A stretch of 64,000 nucleotides of DNA from Torreya grandis (taxonomy: Eukaryota; Streptophyta; Pinopsida; Cupressales; Taxaceae), in assembly GCA_037957365.1 (NCBI GenBank), contig JARHVA010000667.1:3488001-3552000 (forward strand). The letters are read 5' to 3'. Within the stretch, counting starts at the first letter, position 1, and each line of letters begins with the position of its first letter. A program made the position numbers and the translations under genes. Below are positions 24,601 through 34,462 of this stretch, in pieces. Under the pieces are notes generated by a model, which was given only the letters and a program-made list of their open reading frames with translations, was not told the DNA's origin and did not search any database.

Positions 24601-24974
24601 ATTGAATGAGTATAACACAATATTGAACCTTTGAACTGTTGAACCATTGTTGGTTCAATCGGTTGGTTCAATTAGAAGGCTCAAGGGAGTCTCCCAAAGC
24701 TCAAAGGACAAGTGCCCTTTTGAAGGGCAGGGAACACTTGCAAAGGGATCAAAGAGAAGGCTGAAAGGGTAAGTTTTTCTTTGAAAAAGGGAACAAGGCA
24801 GAAAAGTTGGAATTCCTTCAAATTTGTTCAAGGTAAGAGATGAAAATTTTCTTCAAACAAAATGCCTGAAGGAATTCCTTTGGACATTTTGTCTAAATAA
24901 ATTCATAAGGCAAAAAAATAATGTCTTTTGGGAAGATTTTCTTTGACAAAAGACAAGACGAATTCTTTCAGACA

Positions 24975-25004
24975 AAAAGTCTGAAGGAATTCCTTCAGAC
25001 TTTT
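24975..25004. repeat. Perfect 30-bp palindrome in element Y 5' LTR
   Basis: The sequence is symmetrical about 24989/24990, the centre of GGAATTCC. The arms read AAAAGTCTGAAGGAA and its reverse complement. Similar units cluster around it. Confidence 0.92.
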
Positions 25005-25915
25005 GTCCGAAGGAATTCTCCCAAAAGAAAAATCCCAAGGGAATAAGTGGGAAAGACAAAAGAAGAAATCCTTCAGACAAAATTTCTGAAGGAATTCCTT
25101 CAGACATTTTATCTGAAGGATTTGAGGACCAAGGAGCCCGAAGGACCCTAAAGGGAAAGTACCCTTGTGGGGGACTCTTGGCAACCATGAAATGGACCAT
25201 TCTCAAGGCCCGAAGGGACACCTTCCCTTTGGGGGGTTCCAAAGACAAAAAGTTGAAGGAATTCAAAGGAATGACGTCCCCAAAGACATCAAATTCAGGG
25301 CAATAGACTAGCCATTGGCTTTTAAATGGCAATGGGTTCGCAGACGTCAACTTTATAAAAATGAAATAACCATCGGTTTTTTAATGGAAGGCATGAACCT
25401 AAAGGAATTCAAAGGCTTAAGGCCAAAAGGAAGAGACCATCGAGAAGGGAGCCCAAAGAGCCAAAGAATTAGCAAAAGATATCCCCTGAGGGTTAAAGGA
25501 GCCAGAAAAGACAAAGCTAGGAAGAGACAAAGAGACAAAGTGCAAAAATAGACAAAATAGTCCAAGTGGCAAAGGAAGGTGTTGACTTAAGGAGTTACTA
25601 TAGCGGTTGACATAGTATCTGCCAAGTGGTCATCAAGGGGCACAAATAGTGAATGATGCGACCCATTTTTCTTCACTTTGCATTGATGGGCAGACAAACC
25701 ATGTGAGTACCTTGAAGGAGCGGTCTTGTTTGTAGACAAATAGTGCAGCCCATAATTTCACATATGATTTTTAATATATATTAAATGCCTAAAGTCAAAA
25801 TAGGAGCTGACACAACATTATCTATCCAACAGCTTCTTCTTCCCAATGCTTAGAACGCACATGGGCCACTTGTAAAAGGGTGCCAAAAGGCCTCTTTTCT
25901 TCCTCTATATATTGT

Positions 25916-25922
25916 AAACTTC
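25916..25922 (+). promoter_or_regulatory. Candidate TATA box, element Y 5' LTR
   Basis: TATATAT follows a CT-rich stretch. It is conserved at 33315-33321 in the right LTR and, in modified form (TATATAAG), at 30271-30278 in the solo LTR. Confidence 0.6.
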
Positions 25923-26576
25923 TCATTTGAAAAAAAAATCTCTTAGCTTGTAAGGCAGAGCTCTGCCAAATTTTACCTTGAATCAAGACATAGCATTTTT
26001 ACCTCCATTTGAGCTTACACTTTTGCATATGTCTATGGCTTTGTTTTGTGTTAATTCATTTTTATTTTATGTTTTAACAGAACGATTCTAGCATGTCTAG
26101 TGTATTGTGAAGTTTCTTCTTTTGCAGGTCTGCCAGAAGTGTCTACAACAGAGTATAGGCGCATGTGAACAGGCTACCATAGTGTGTCTTATAACACCTC
26201 TAGTAGTTCTTCCTCCCTGTATCTCAAGAGGACCCCTAGCTCACTGATGTAGAAGAGTTTCTCATATCAAATTAAGTGTATGCCAGCTTGTTCTTGGTGG
26301 AAAGTGTAGGTTCAAGCTAAGTAGATCAAAAATTTTGGTGTATCACCATTTAGTTTAGGTTCTATCTTCAGCATCCTTCTCCCTTTTCACCCCCCCATTG
26401 TTAGTATTAGAAAATTCAGGACCACAGAGATACATCAAAGGGAGTTAGCCCTTATCTAGAAACTCTCCCCCCAATTTTGCTAGACCTATAGGCAAGAGGG
26501 GAGTTTCCATTGTGATGCGTGGAAGACAGGAGCTCAGCCTCCTATCGAGGATGCAATCTAGAATGTCAACATTTTT

Positions 26577-26594
26577 TGGCATGCCCAGTGGGAC
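26577..26594 (+). other. Candidate primer-binding site of element Y
   Basis: TGGCATGCCCAGTGGGAC starts five bases after the LTR end and begins with TGG, as a site pairing with a tRNA CCA end should. It is not the initiator-Met type. I did not assign the tRNA. Confidence 0.65.
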
Positions 26595-26861
26595 ATTTTG
26601 TCTAAAGAGTTGAATAATTTTGGTGTGTTATTCAACCAACTAGCCTTTGGAGGCTTTTTCATCAACACCAATGGCGACTCTGAGTTGAATCAGCTGGTTA
26701 AACAGTCCAAGTGCCATCAAGAAATCTTATTTTTGTATGTATAATCCCATTGCTCAAAATCATGGACTTTTTTTCCTTTATATAACTTTGATCAAGCTCA
26801 ATTTGTTCATGGAATCACCTCAAGCAGCTCTCCTAGTTGGCCTTCAACAATAAGGAAAGTA

Positions 26862-28386
26862 ATGCTAGAGTTTGAGAAGCAAGTGATGGAGATAGATAGA
26901 TTGGATGAGCAATATAGATATCAGTAGGAGCTTATGTACAAAGAGGAGTGTTTGTTTAGGCAAGATCAGGCCTTGCAATCCATGAAAGAAGAGGTAGAAA
27001 AATGGAAGAGTCCATTCATGCAAGGTAGTCAGCCTTGTGCACCCCCTCCTATTCTAAATAAATCCCCCTTTTGTGCACTAAATCCTTTCTACCAGATAAC
27101 ACTTGCTCACTCTATCTCATTTGATGCATTAATCACTCCTACTCTTAATCCCTTGTGCCTAGATTTTTAGCATCAAAGGGAACTAAAGCCCCCCCCCATG
27201 GAAATGAACTTTCTCAATTCCTTAGAGTGTGAATCCTCCTTGGAAGGGAATACCATGAACCAACATGCCTCTCTTTAGGAAGCTTTCCCTGTACATCAAC
27301 AATCTCTTCCTAACCTTACCCAACCTCCTCAGGTCTCTCAATATGATCTCCAGATTCCAAGTTGGAAGAGGGAAAATCATGAACCAGCTCGGGACCTTGA
27401 GGAAGATAAAGTTGTTGCCTCTTCCCAAGGGAAAAGTTTCAATCCCAGGGTCATGAGTTAGAAGCAAACAATGGAATCATGGGGTAGGAAGGAAGAGGAG
27501 GAGAAAGGTTTTGATCAAAACCTTAATGAAGGTGAAACTGCTCTTACTCATTATGATGATGCTTGTGACCTCCAAGAAAGTCTCTTCCAAGAAAATATAG
27601 TTATGAAAATTGCAGAGTTGGAATCTAGAGTGAGATTTCTCAACCAATGTATGATGGACGGCTCAGACCAAACAGCAGATTCCATGTTTGAACACACCCC
27701 ATCTACACACCTCCAAGAGAGATATCAAGCCACACATGATATAGATGAAGTGCTAGCCAAATGGAAATAGGAGAATCATTTGATTCTAGCTCAAGGACTA
27801 CCTCCTCTTCCACATGGGTTTAATCATCAACCTTCCACTTCATCCTTTCCCAAGGAGGAACCTATTTTGAAAGAGGCAAGTGAAGAAGATAGGATCCAAT
27901 TTGTAGCTTCCCCAGAGGCTATCATGGATGACAATGAAGAATAAATCATCATGGATGCTCCCTTTGAAGACATCATCAACAATGGAGAAGACATAGGCCA
28001 TGCATACATGCAGATGCTCCAACAATGTGAAGAGGAATGTAAGAATGGTGTGTTGTCTCCTCCCTTGTTTGAGGATCAGGTGGATGTCTTTGAACAACTA
28101 GAGACTCTGATCCTTGAGCAAGAAAATGAGAGGACTGTCCATCTTGAGGAAAGCTTTGAAGAAGAGAGCCTTGAGCAAGAAGGTGATGTTTTGTGGGATA
28201 AACAATCAGTCTATGATCTCATTTTAGACATCACAATAGTCACCCTTATTTAAGAAAGCCATGATCAAGCAGAAGATAGATTTGACAGGGTCTTCAATAA
28301 AGCTGAAGGGAACATGTCAAACCATGATGCATGTCAAAGGAGCTATGTGGTGTTCCCCAAAAATATCACTCATTTTTGGGACAAAA
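26862..28386 (+). pseudogene. ORF Y, first part (unrecognised acidic protein)
   Basis: One reading frame runs from ATG 26862 to 28386, and the same frame is largely open back to the PBS. It resumes at 31059 beyond a solo LTR, giving 617 codons in total. Nine in-frame stops (seven in this part) but no frameshift interrupt it. The product is very acidic. Visible stretches include MLEFEKQVMEIDRLDEQYRY, KIAELESRVRFLNQCM (possibly coiled coil) and, near 28110, LILEQENERTVHLEESFEEE. There is no zinc knuckle, D-S/T-G, YxDD or DDE motif. It could be a highly diverged gag or a protein peculiar to this element; I do not recognise it. Confidence 0.8.
28382..28386. repeat. Target-site duplication of the nested solo LTR, left
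   Basis: CAAAA, identical to 31054-31058. Ignoring the intervening DNA and one copy keeps the ORF Y frame open. Confidence 0.8.
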
Positions 28387-28480
28387 TTTGAAATATTTTG
28401 GTCTTATAGACCAAAATTGTCTCTTCCCTTTTCAAAATTTGTCCTGGGCATTCAAATTCCTCATTTTTCAAGATTTTCAG

Positions 28481-28670
28481 AAATCTACTGACTCTGCAGG
28501 CTTAAATCTACGGACTCTGCAGGCTTAAATCTATGAACTATGCAGGCTTAAATCTATGGACTCTACAGGCTTGAATCTACGGACTCTGTAGGAAGAGAAA
28601 ATATATGGACTTTGCAGGAAGAGAAAATCTACGGACTCAACAAGAAGAGAAAATCTATGAACTTTGCAGA
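28481..28670. repeat. 23-bp tandem array
   Basis: About eight units of AAATCTACGGACTCTGCAGG plus a short tail (CTT, later AAGAG) start at 28481, 28504, 28527, 28550 and 28573 and then become irregular. The array is absent from the two element Y LTRs. Confidence 0.85.
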
Positions 28671-30270
28671 CCAAGTTCAATGGCCTTTACAAGTTGATTT
28701 CTATAGACTTGATTTCTACGAACTTTGCAAGCAGGTTCATTTCTACAAGTTCAATGGGCTTCACAGCTTCTGCAAGTAGGTTCAATCAAAAGAATCAGTT
28801 TCTAACACTTAGTCATTTTTAGGATTGGTTTAGTACCTTGTTTCAAACAAAAATCTCCATCGACAAGCATCAACAATAGGTTCAATGCATTTGGTTCATC
28901 CTTTGGTTCAACGTCAAATGGTTCAAAGGCGGGTTCAATCAAGTGGTTTAACACTTTGTTTCACTCATTTGGTTCATCCTTTGGTTCAATCAAATGGTTC
29001 ATCAATTGGTTCAACCATTCTTTTGAACCATTGAACCAAAACTTGGTTCAATGGTTGTTTCATCATCTTTTGGTTCAACGGTTAGTTCATCGCTTTAGTT
29101 CGATCAAATGAACCATCAGCTTGAACCATTTTTGGTTCAACGACTTGGATCAATGAAGAGGTTCAAAGCCTTGGTTCAATGTTTGGTTCAGCCAAGCGGT
29201 TCAATGCCTTAGTTCAACAGAGTGGTTCAACATCTTGGTTCAAAGGAACAATTCAAAATGCAAAATTTCAAAGAACCTCCCGAAGGACAAGTGCCCTTGC
29301 AGAGGGCACTTGGTCAATGAAAATACCCTTCGTAAGGGTCATTTTCAAAAAGACTAAGGCAAGTCTAAGGCACAATTCCTTCAAACTTTTTTTCTGAAGG
29401 AATTCCTTCGGATAAAAAGTCTGAAAGAATTCTGAGAAGTCACAGGAGTAAATCTCGAAGGAATTCATGTATATAGCAAACGAAACAATTTCTGTGAACT
29501 TTTTGTCTGTGGGAAATTTCCATCGACAATTTGTCAGTAGGAATTTGTTTGTGAGAATTTGCTTGGGGAAAAGCCCGGGGAAAATACCCGCGGGAATTGT
29601 CTGTGGAAATTTGTGAAAGGCTGTCGAAGGACCCCAAAGGGTAGGTGCCCTTGCGGGGGACTCTCGGCTGCCAATTTGAAGAATACTTCCCCAAAGCTGA
29701 AGGGTTGCCTGAAGAAGCCTGAAGGCCATTCAAAGGCCACCCGAAGGGTAGATACCCTTGCGAGGGATCTTCCCGACCCAAAGTGGGTCATTTCTTAAGG
29801 ACCAAAAGGGCAAGTTCAATATGGGAAAGTGCTAAATAGAAAAGCCAAAAGAGGACCAAGGGGTGACGCACCCAAAGACGTCAAATTAAACACAGTGAAC
29901 TAGCCATTGAAAACATAGTGACGGGCACGCAAACGTTAATTTTAAAGCTCATAAAATAACCATTGATCCTTAAACCTACAGACACGAATGCATTCACAGA
30001 CTTCAAAGCTAAGACTAGCAGAAAGTGAGGAAGGAACAAAGCAGCAAATTGAATCCAGGACCCAATTCAATTAACTAGAAAAGAAGGAACGATGAAGATA
30101 GGATCAGATCGCCAGGTGGACATTGAAAGTTGCAAAATTTCAATAGCATGACCTATTTCTCTGCATTGATAAAATCAAATGGGTAAATGCCCCTAAGTTC
30201 CAGCCTATCTTTTTAACATATTTCAATGCAACATGATGTATTACTATTCCCGAGTCCTTCTTGAAGAGAC

Positions 30271-30278
30271 TATATAAG
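30271..30278 (+). promoter_or_regulatory. Candidate TATA box of the solo LTR
   Basis: TATATAAG in GAGACTATATAAGGGACTC, at the position equivalent to the TATA region of the element Y LTRs. Confidence 0.55.
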
Positions 30279-30858
30279 GGACTCTCTTCTATTGTAATGG
30301 ATCTATTTTTGACAATCAAAACGAAACTCTACCCTAATTGAAAGGCACTTTTGAGACTTTGAGCTTAGTTTGTTTATCATATTTTGTTATTGGAATAAGA
30401 AAGTAAGTGGTTTTTCAGACTTTGTGCTATAATATCTTTGTTGTTGAGGAAACTGTTCTTATGTCTTTTTCTTCAATATATCTTTTGTTCCTTTAATTCA
30501 ACAAGCAAAATTAGTGACAATTGTGGAGAGACTTTGTGGCCCCATAATTGCCTTTAGTGTGTTTTCTTTTCATTTATGTGTAAAGGATCTTGCAGTGAAT
30601 TTGTGCCCTCATTGTCCTTTGTATCTTACTCTTGATCAATTCAAGCATAAACTATGTTTTGCATCTTGATTTGCTAGTTATTACATCCTTTGTTACATTT
30701 TGCTGTTATTACCAGGAGTATTCTTATGGCTTGATGAATAGTACTTCTGAAAGAAGAGGAGTGATTTTTGTCATTTTCCTTGAGTTTCTCCTTTGATCCA
30801 CACATGTCATCTCTGAAGAAAGAGAGATGGATGGTTTGTCCTACCCTTGAGTATTATT

Positions 30859-30861
<3 letters not shown>

Positions 30862-30917
<56 letters not shown>
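30862..30917. repeat. TA microsatellite, 28 repeats
   Basis: An uninterrupted TA run inside the solo LTR. Confidence 0.97.
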
Positions 30918-30920
<3 letters not shown>

Positions 30921-31058
30921 TACCTACAAGGGACCTCCCCTTGATGAGAGGAGAGATCAGTACCCTTCTGATGTGGTAAACCTACACATTTGGATGACTA
31001 ATCTCCCTACTTTGGCTGATTAGACCTATTTTGTTTATCAGTACGCTGATCGACAAAA

Positions 31059-31384
31059 TATTCAACCAACACTATGCATATCAAAGGGCTTATGGTGATG
31101 AGCTAATAGCCATCAATTTATTGTTAAAACACACTAGCATGAAGAGCTAGCATTCGACAAGCTTCCAAAAACAAGAATAGTACATATATGTTGGGAGCAT
31201 GTTTGACTCTAATCCACTCAGATGCAAGACAATCGAGGTGGAAGGCAAGAGGAGTAGGTCGCCAAGTCTCCATTCCATTCAGCCACTTGTTTGGAATCAT
31301 AAGTTTTCTTGCCAAGAAGGAGACTTAAGAAGTTTTCCCTTTGATCTAGGAGGGAGGCAAATATACCTGGTTAGCTGTACATAG
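31059..31384 (+). pseudogene. ORF Y, last part
   Basis: Continuation of ORF Y after the solo LTR. The frame runs from 31059 to a stop at 31382-31384 (TAG, followed at once by another TAG), with two premature stops. Readable stretches are HYAYQRAYGDELIAINLL and MFDSNPLRCKTIEVEGKRS, then a C-terminal FDLGGRQIYLVSCT. Unlike the first part it is mildly basic. No known domain is recognised. That the frame is shared on both sides of an insertion argues that this was a real coding region when the solo LTR arrived. Confidence 0.75.
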
Positions 31385-32485
31385 TAGTTTTCTTTCAGTT
31401 TTCTTTTCCTGTTTTCCTTAAGTCCTGTTTGCACAAGTAGTGTTTTTAGCCTTGTGTGTGTTTTCCTTCGTGTTTGGGGTAAAAGCTTCATGATTGATTC
31501 TTGGATCTATCAGGGCTATTGCTAACTTTTTTCAATTTGTGTTCTGACTTTGTGCCCAATGGACATTAAGGCAACTGGCTTCTAAGCATAGCAGGCATGC
31601 TTCCCTTGGGAATCGCTAAATTGTTGACCATTTTGGTCTTGTAGGCCAAAATTGGTCTCCTTTTTTCCTTGTTGTTTTGAGATAGTTCAAATTTGGTTGC
31701 ACAAGTTTTTTGATAGATGATAAACTAGTTCAAAGAATGCAAGGTTTCTTACAAAGCTTATTCAGACCATTGAATTGATGAACCATTGAACCATTCAATC
31801 GGTTGGTTCAATTGGTTGGTTCACTCAGTTAGTTCAATTAGTTGGTTCACTTAGTTGGTTTAATCAGTTGATTCAATATTTTGGTTTGATCGGCTTGGTT
31901 CAATGACTTGGTTCAGTTGGCTTGGTTCAATGACTTAGTTCAATGTGTTACTTCAGTCAGCTTGGTTCAAAGTGGTTGGTTCAAGTGGTCAATTGAATGA
32001 GCAAAACACAGTATTGAACCATTGAATCATTGTTGGTTTAATCAATTGGTTCAATTGAATGGTTCAATTAGTCAATTTAATCAGAAGGTTCAAGGGAGTC
32101 TCCCAAAGCTCAAAGGATGAGTACCCTTGCGGAGGGCAGGGAACACTTGCAAAGAGATCAAAGAGAAGGCCGAAAGGGTAAGTTTTTCTTTAGAAAAGTG
32201 AACAAGGCAAAAAAGTTGGAATTCCTTTAGATTTGTTCAAGGAAAGAGAGGAAGAATTTCTTCATACAAAATGCCCAAAGGAATTCCTTAGGACATTTTG
32301 TCTGAAGAAATTCATAAGGCAAAAAAACAATGCCTTTCAGGAAGATTTTCCATGGCAAAAGACAAGACGAATTCTTTCAAACAAAAAGTTTGAAGGAATT
32401 CCTTCAAACTTTTGTCCGAAGGAATTCACCCAAAAGAAAAATCCCAAGGGAATAAGTGGGAAAGACAAAGGAATAAATCCTTTAG

Positions 32486-32521
32486 ACAAAATGTCTGAAG
32501 GAATTCCTTCAGACATTTTGT
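32486..32521. repeat. Perfect 36-bp palindrome in element Y 3' LTR
   Basis: It is symmetrical about 32503/32504. Each arm is ACAAAATGTCTGAAGGAA or its reverse complement. Confidence 0.92.
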
Positions 32522-33314
32522 GCAAAGGATTTGAGGACCAAGGAGCCCGAAGGATCTCGAAGGGCAAGTACCCTTGCGGGGGACTCTTGAAGACCATAAA
32601 ATGGACCATTCTCAAGGCCCGAAAGGACACCTTCCCTTTGGGGGGTTCTAAAGACAGAAAGCCGAAGGAATTCAAAGGAATGACGTCCCTAAATACATCA
32701 AATTTAGGGCAATAGACTAGTTGTTGGCTTTCAAATGGTGATGGACGCGTATACGTCAACTTTGCATAAATGAAATAATCATTGGTTTTTTAATGGAAGG
32801 CACGAACCTAAATGAATTCAAAGGCTTAAGGCCAAAAGGAAGAGACCACCGAGAAGGGAGCCCAAAGAGCCAAAGAATTAGCAGAAGATAGCCCTCTAGG
32901 GCTGAAGGAGCCAGAAAAGACAAAGCAAGGAAGAGATAAAGAGACAAAGTGTAGAAATAGACAAAATAGTCCAAGTGGCAAAGTAAGGTGTCGACTCAAG
33001 GAGTTACTCCAGCGGTTGACATGGTATCTACCAAGTGGTCATCAAGGGCTACAAATAGAGAATGACATGACCCATTTTTCTTCACTTTGCATTAATGGGT
33101 AGATAAACCATGTGAGTACCTTAAAGGAGTGGTCTTGTTTGTAGACAAATGACACGACCCATAATTTCACATATGACGTTTAATACAACTTAAATGCCTA
33201 AAGTCAAAATAAGAGCTGACACAACATTATCTATCCAGTGGCTTCCTCTTCCCAATGCTCGGAACACACATGAGCCACTTGTAAAAGGGCACCAAAAGGC
33301 CTCTTTTCTTCCTC

Positions 33315-33321
33315 TATATAT
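33315..33321 (+). promoter_or_regulatory. Candidate TATA box, element Y 3' LTR
   Basis: TATATAT, equivalent to 25916-25922. Confidence 0.6.
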
Positions 33322-33978
33322 TGTAAACTTCTCATTTGAAACAAAAATCTCTTGGCTTGTAAGGCGGAGCTCTGCTAGATTTTACCTTGAATCAAGACAT
33401 AGCATTTTTACCTCCATTTGAGCTTACACTTTTGCATATGTCTATGGATTTGTTTTGTGTTAAGTCATTTTTCTTTTATGCTTTCAAAGAACGATTCCAA
33501 CATGTCTAGTGTATTGTGACTTTCTTTTTTTGTAGGTCTGCCATAAGTGTCTACAATAGAGTATAGGTGCATGTGAATAGGCTACCATAGTGTGTCTTAG
33601 AACACCTCTGGTAGTTCTTCCTCCCTGTATCTCAAGAGGACCCCTAGCTCACTAATGTAGAAGAGTTTCTCATATCAAATGAAGTGTATGCCAACTTGTT
33701 CTTGGTGGAAAGTGTAGGTTCAAGCTAAGTAGATTAAAATTTTTGGTGTATCACCATTGAGTTTAGGTTCTATTTTTAGCATCCTTCTCCCTTTTCACCC
33801 CCCATTGTTAGTAGTAGAAAATATGGGACCATAGAGATACATCAAAGGGAGCTAGCCCTTATCTAGAGACTCTCCCCCTAGTTTTGCTAGACCCACAGGC
33901 AAGAGGGAAGTTTCCATTGTGATGCGTGGAAGACAAGAGCTCAGCCTCCTGTCGAGGGTGCAATCCACTGTGTCAACA

Positions 33979-33983
33979 ATCAC
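33979..33983. repeat. Target-site duplication of element Y, right
   Basis: ATCAC, identical to 24227-24231. Confidence 0.92.
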
Positions 33984-34071
33984 ATTGTTAGTTTTTCTAT
34001 AGGATGCCATATATTTTTTTGCTTCTCATCAATGCCTATAAAAAACCTAAGCTTTAGAGCTAGCCTTTAAT

Positions 34072-34084
34072 GGCTCTGATACCA
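34072..34084 (-). other. Antisense initiator-Met primer-binding site
   Basis: GGCTCTGATACCA on the plus strand is the exact reverse complement of TGGTATCAGAGCC. It abuts the LTR at 34085, so a minus-strand retrotransposon lay to the left before element Y inserted. Confidence 0.88.
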
Positions 34085-34462
34085 TGTTAAGACCTAGTCT
34101 AACCAGGATTAAATAAGAACTAAATCATAATTCACATAAGATAGAGGTGATAAGAGGATAAATAAAATGAGAAAAAAGAATATCTATCAAATATTCAACA
34201 TTTGTGTTTATGTATGGAACCCAATGTTAAAAATACAAAGGAGGAGAAGAGTATTTACAACAAATTCAATGACTTGCTTCTCTTTTTCTATTGACCACAT
34301 AAAAGGTGGCATATAATGAAGAAGGAACATGTGGGTAGGTGAGCACTAAATGCATATTTTAGCATGTGCACACTCTAACTATAATCTAGATATCCCTAGT
34401 AAAACATAAAATTACTATAGTCAACTTAACCAAACATTCACAATTAAATATATGCACTAACA
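34085..34462 (-). repeat. 5' LTR of a minus-strand element (378 bp)
   Basis: The plus strand starts TGTTAAGACC and ends GCACTAACA, giving inverted TGTTA and TAACA ends. The PBS sits directly to its left. The related fragment at 6040-6260 shares its centre. No coding region of this element was recognised. Confidence 0.8.

Larger units (their letters stand above)
24232..26571 (+). repeat. Element Y 5' LTR
   Basis: The 2340-bp LTR contains, in order: a near-palindromic start (TTTTGGTCC then GGCCAAAA), a GGTTCA-rich minisatellite (about 24403-24600), a zone of GAAGGAATTCCTTC palindromes (24835-25130), a TATA region near 25916, and the end TGTCAACA. The right LTR matches throughout. Confidence 0.95.
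28387..31053 (+). mobile_element. Diverged solo LTR, related to element Y LTRs, inside ORF Y
   Basis: It shows the same order of parts as the element Y LTR: a hairpin start with TTTTGGTC and GACCAAAA (about 28396-28416), a GGTTCA array (28900-29240), GAAGGAATTCC units (29395-29420), AAGGGTAGGTGCCCTTGCGG (29637-29656), a block matching the region after the palindromes (29866-29990), and a TATA region (30271). It is longer than 2.34 kb because of a 23-bp tandem array and an AT microsatellite. CAAAA duplications and the continuous ORF Y frame fix the borders, although its terminal bases have decayed from TG and CA. Confidence 0.75.
24232..33978 (+). mobile_element. Element Y: non-autonomous LTR retrotransposon carrying ORF Y
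   Basis: Two long LTRs (24232-26571 and 31622-33978) with inverted ends (TGTTGAC and GTCAACA; the left copy begins TATTGAC) are bounded by a perfect duplication, ATCAC. After discounting a solo LTR, the internal part is about 2.4 kb and holds one long ORF without gag, protease, RT or integrase motifs. Large LTRs with a small internal region and no pol fit the LARD or TR-GAG type of element mobilised by another element's enzymes. A polypurine tract before the 3' LTR is not obvious. Confidence 0.93.
31622..33978 (+). repeat. Element Y 3' LTR
   Basis: A 2357-bp partner of 24232-26571, starting TGTTGACCATTTTGGTC and ending TGTCAACA. It keeps the GGTTCA array, palindromic zone and TATA region (33315-33321). 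Confidence 0.95.

Noticed and set aside
24853..25350. A 165-codon minus-strand ORF in the element Y LTR and a 160-codon plus-strand ORF at 32233-32715 in the other LTR
   Set aside because: They lie in the palindromic GAAGGAATTCC zone, are open on opposite strands in the two LTR copies, and read as low-complexity Phe/Leu/Lys text. Openness follows from symmetry and lack of stops, not from coding.
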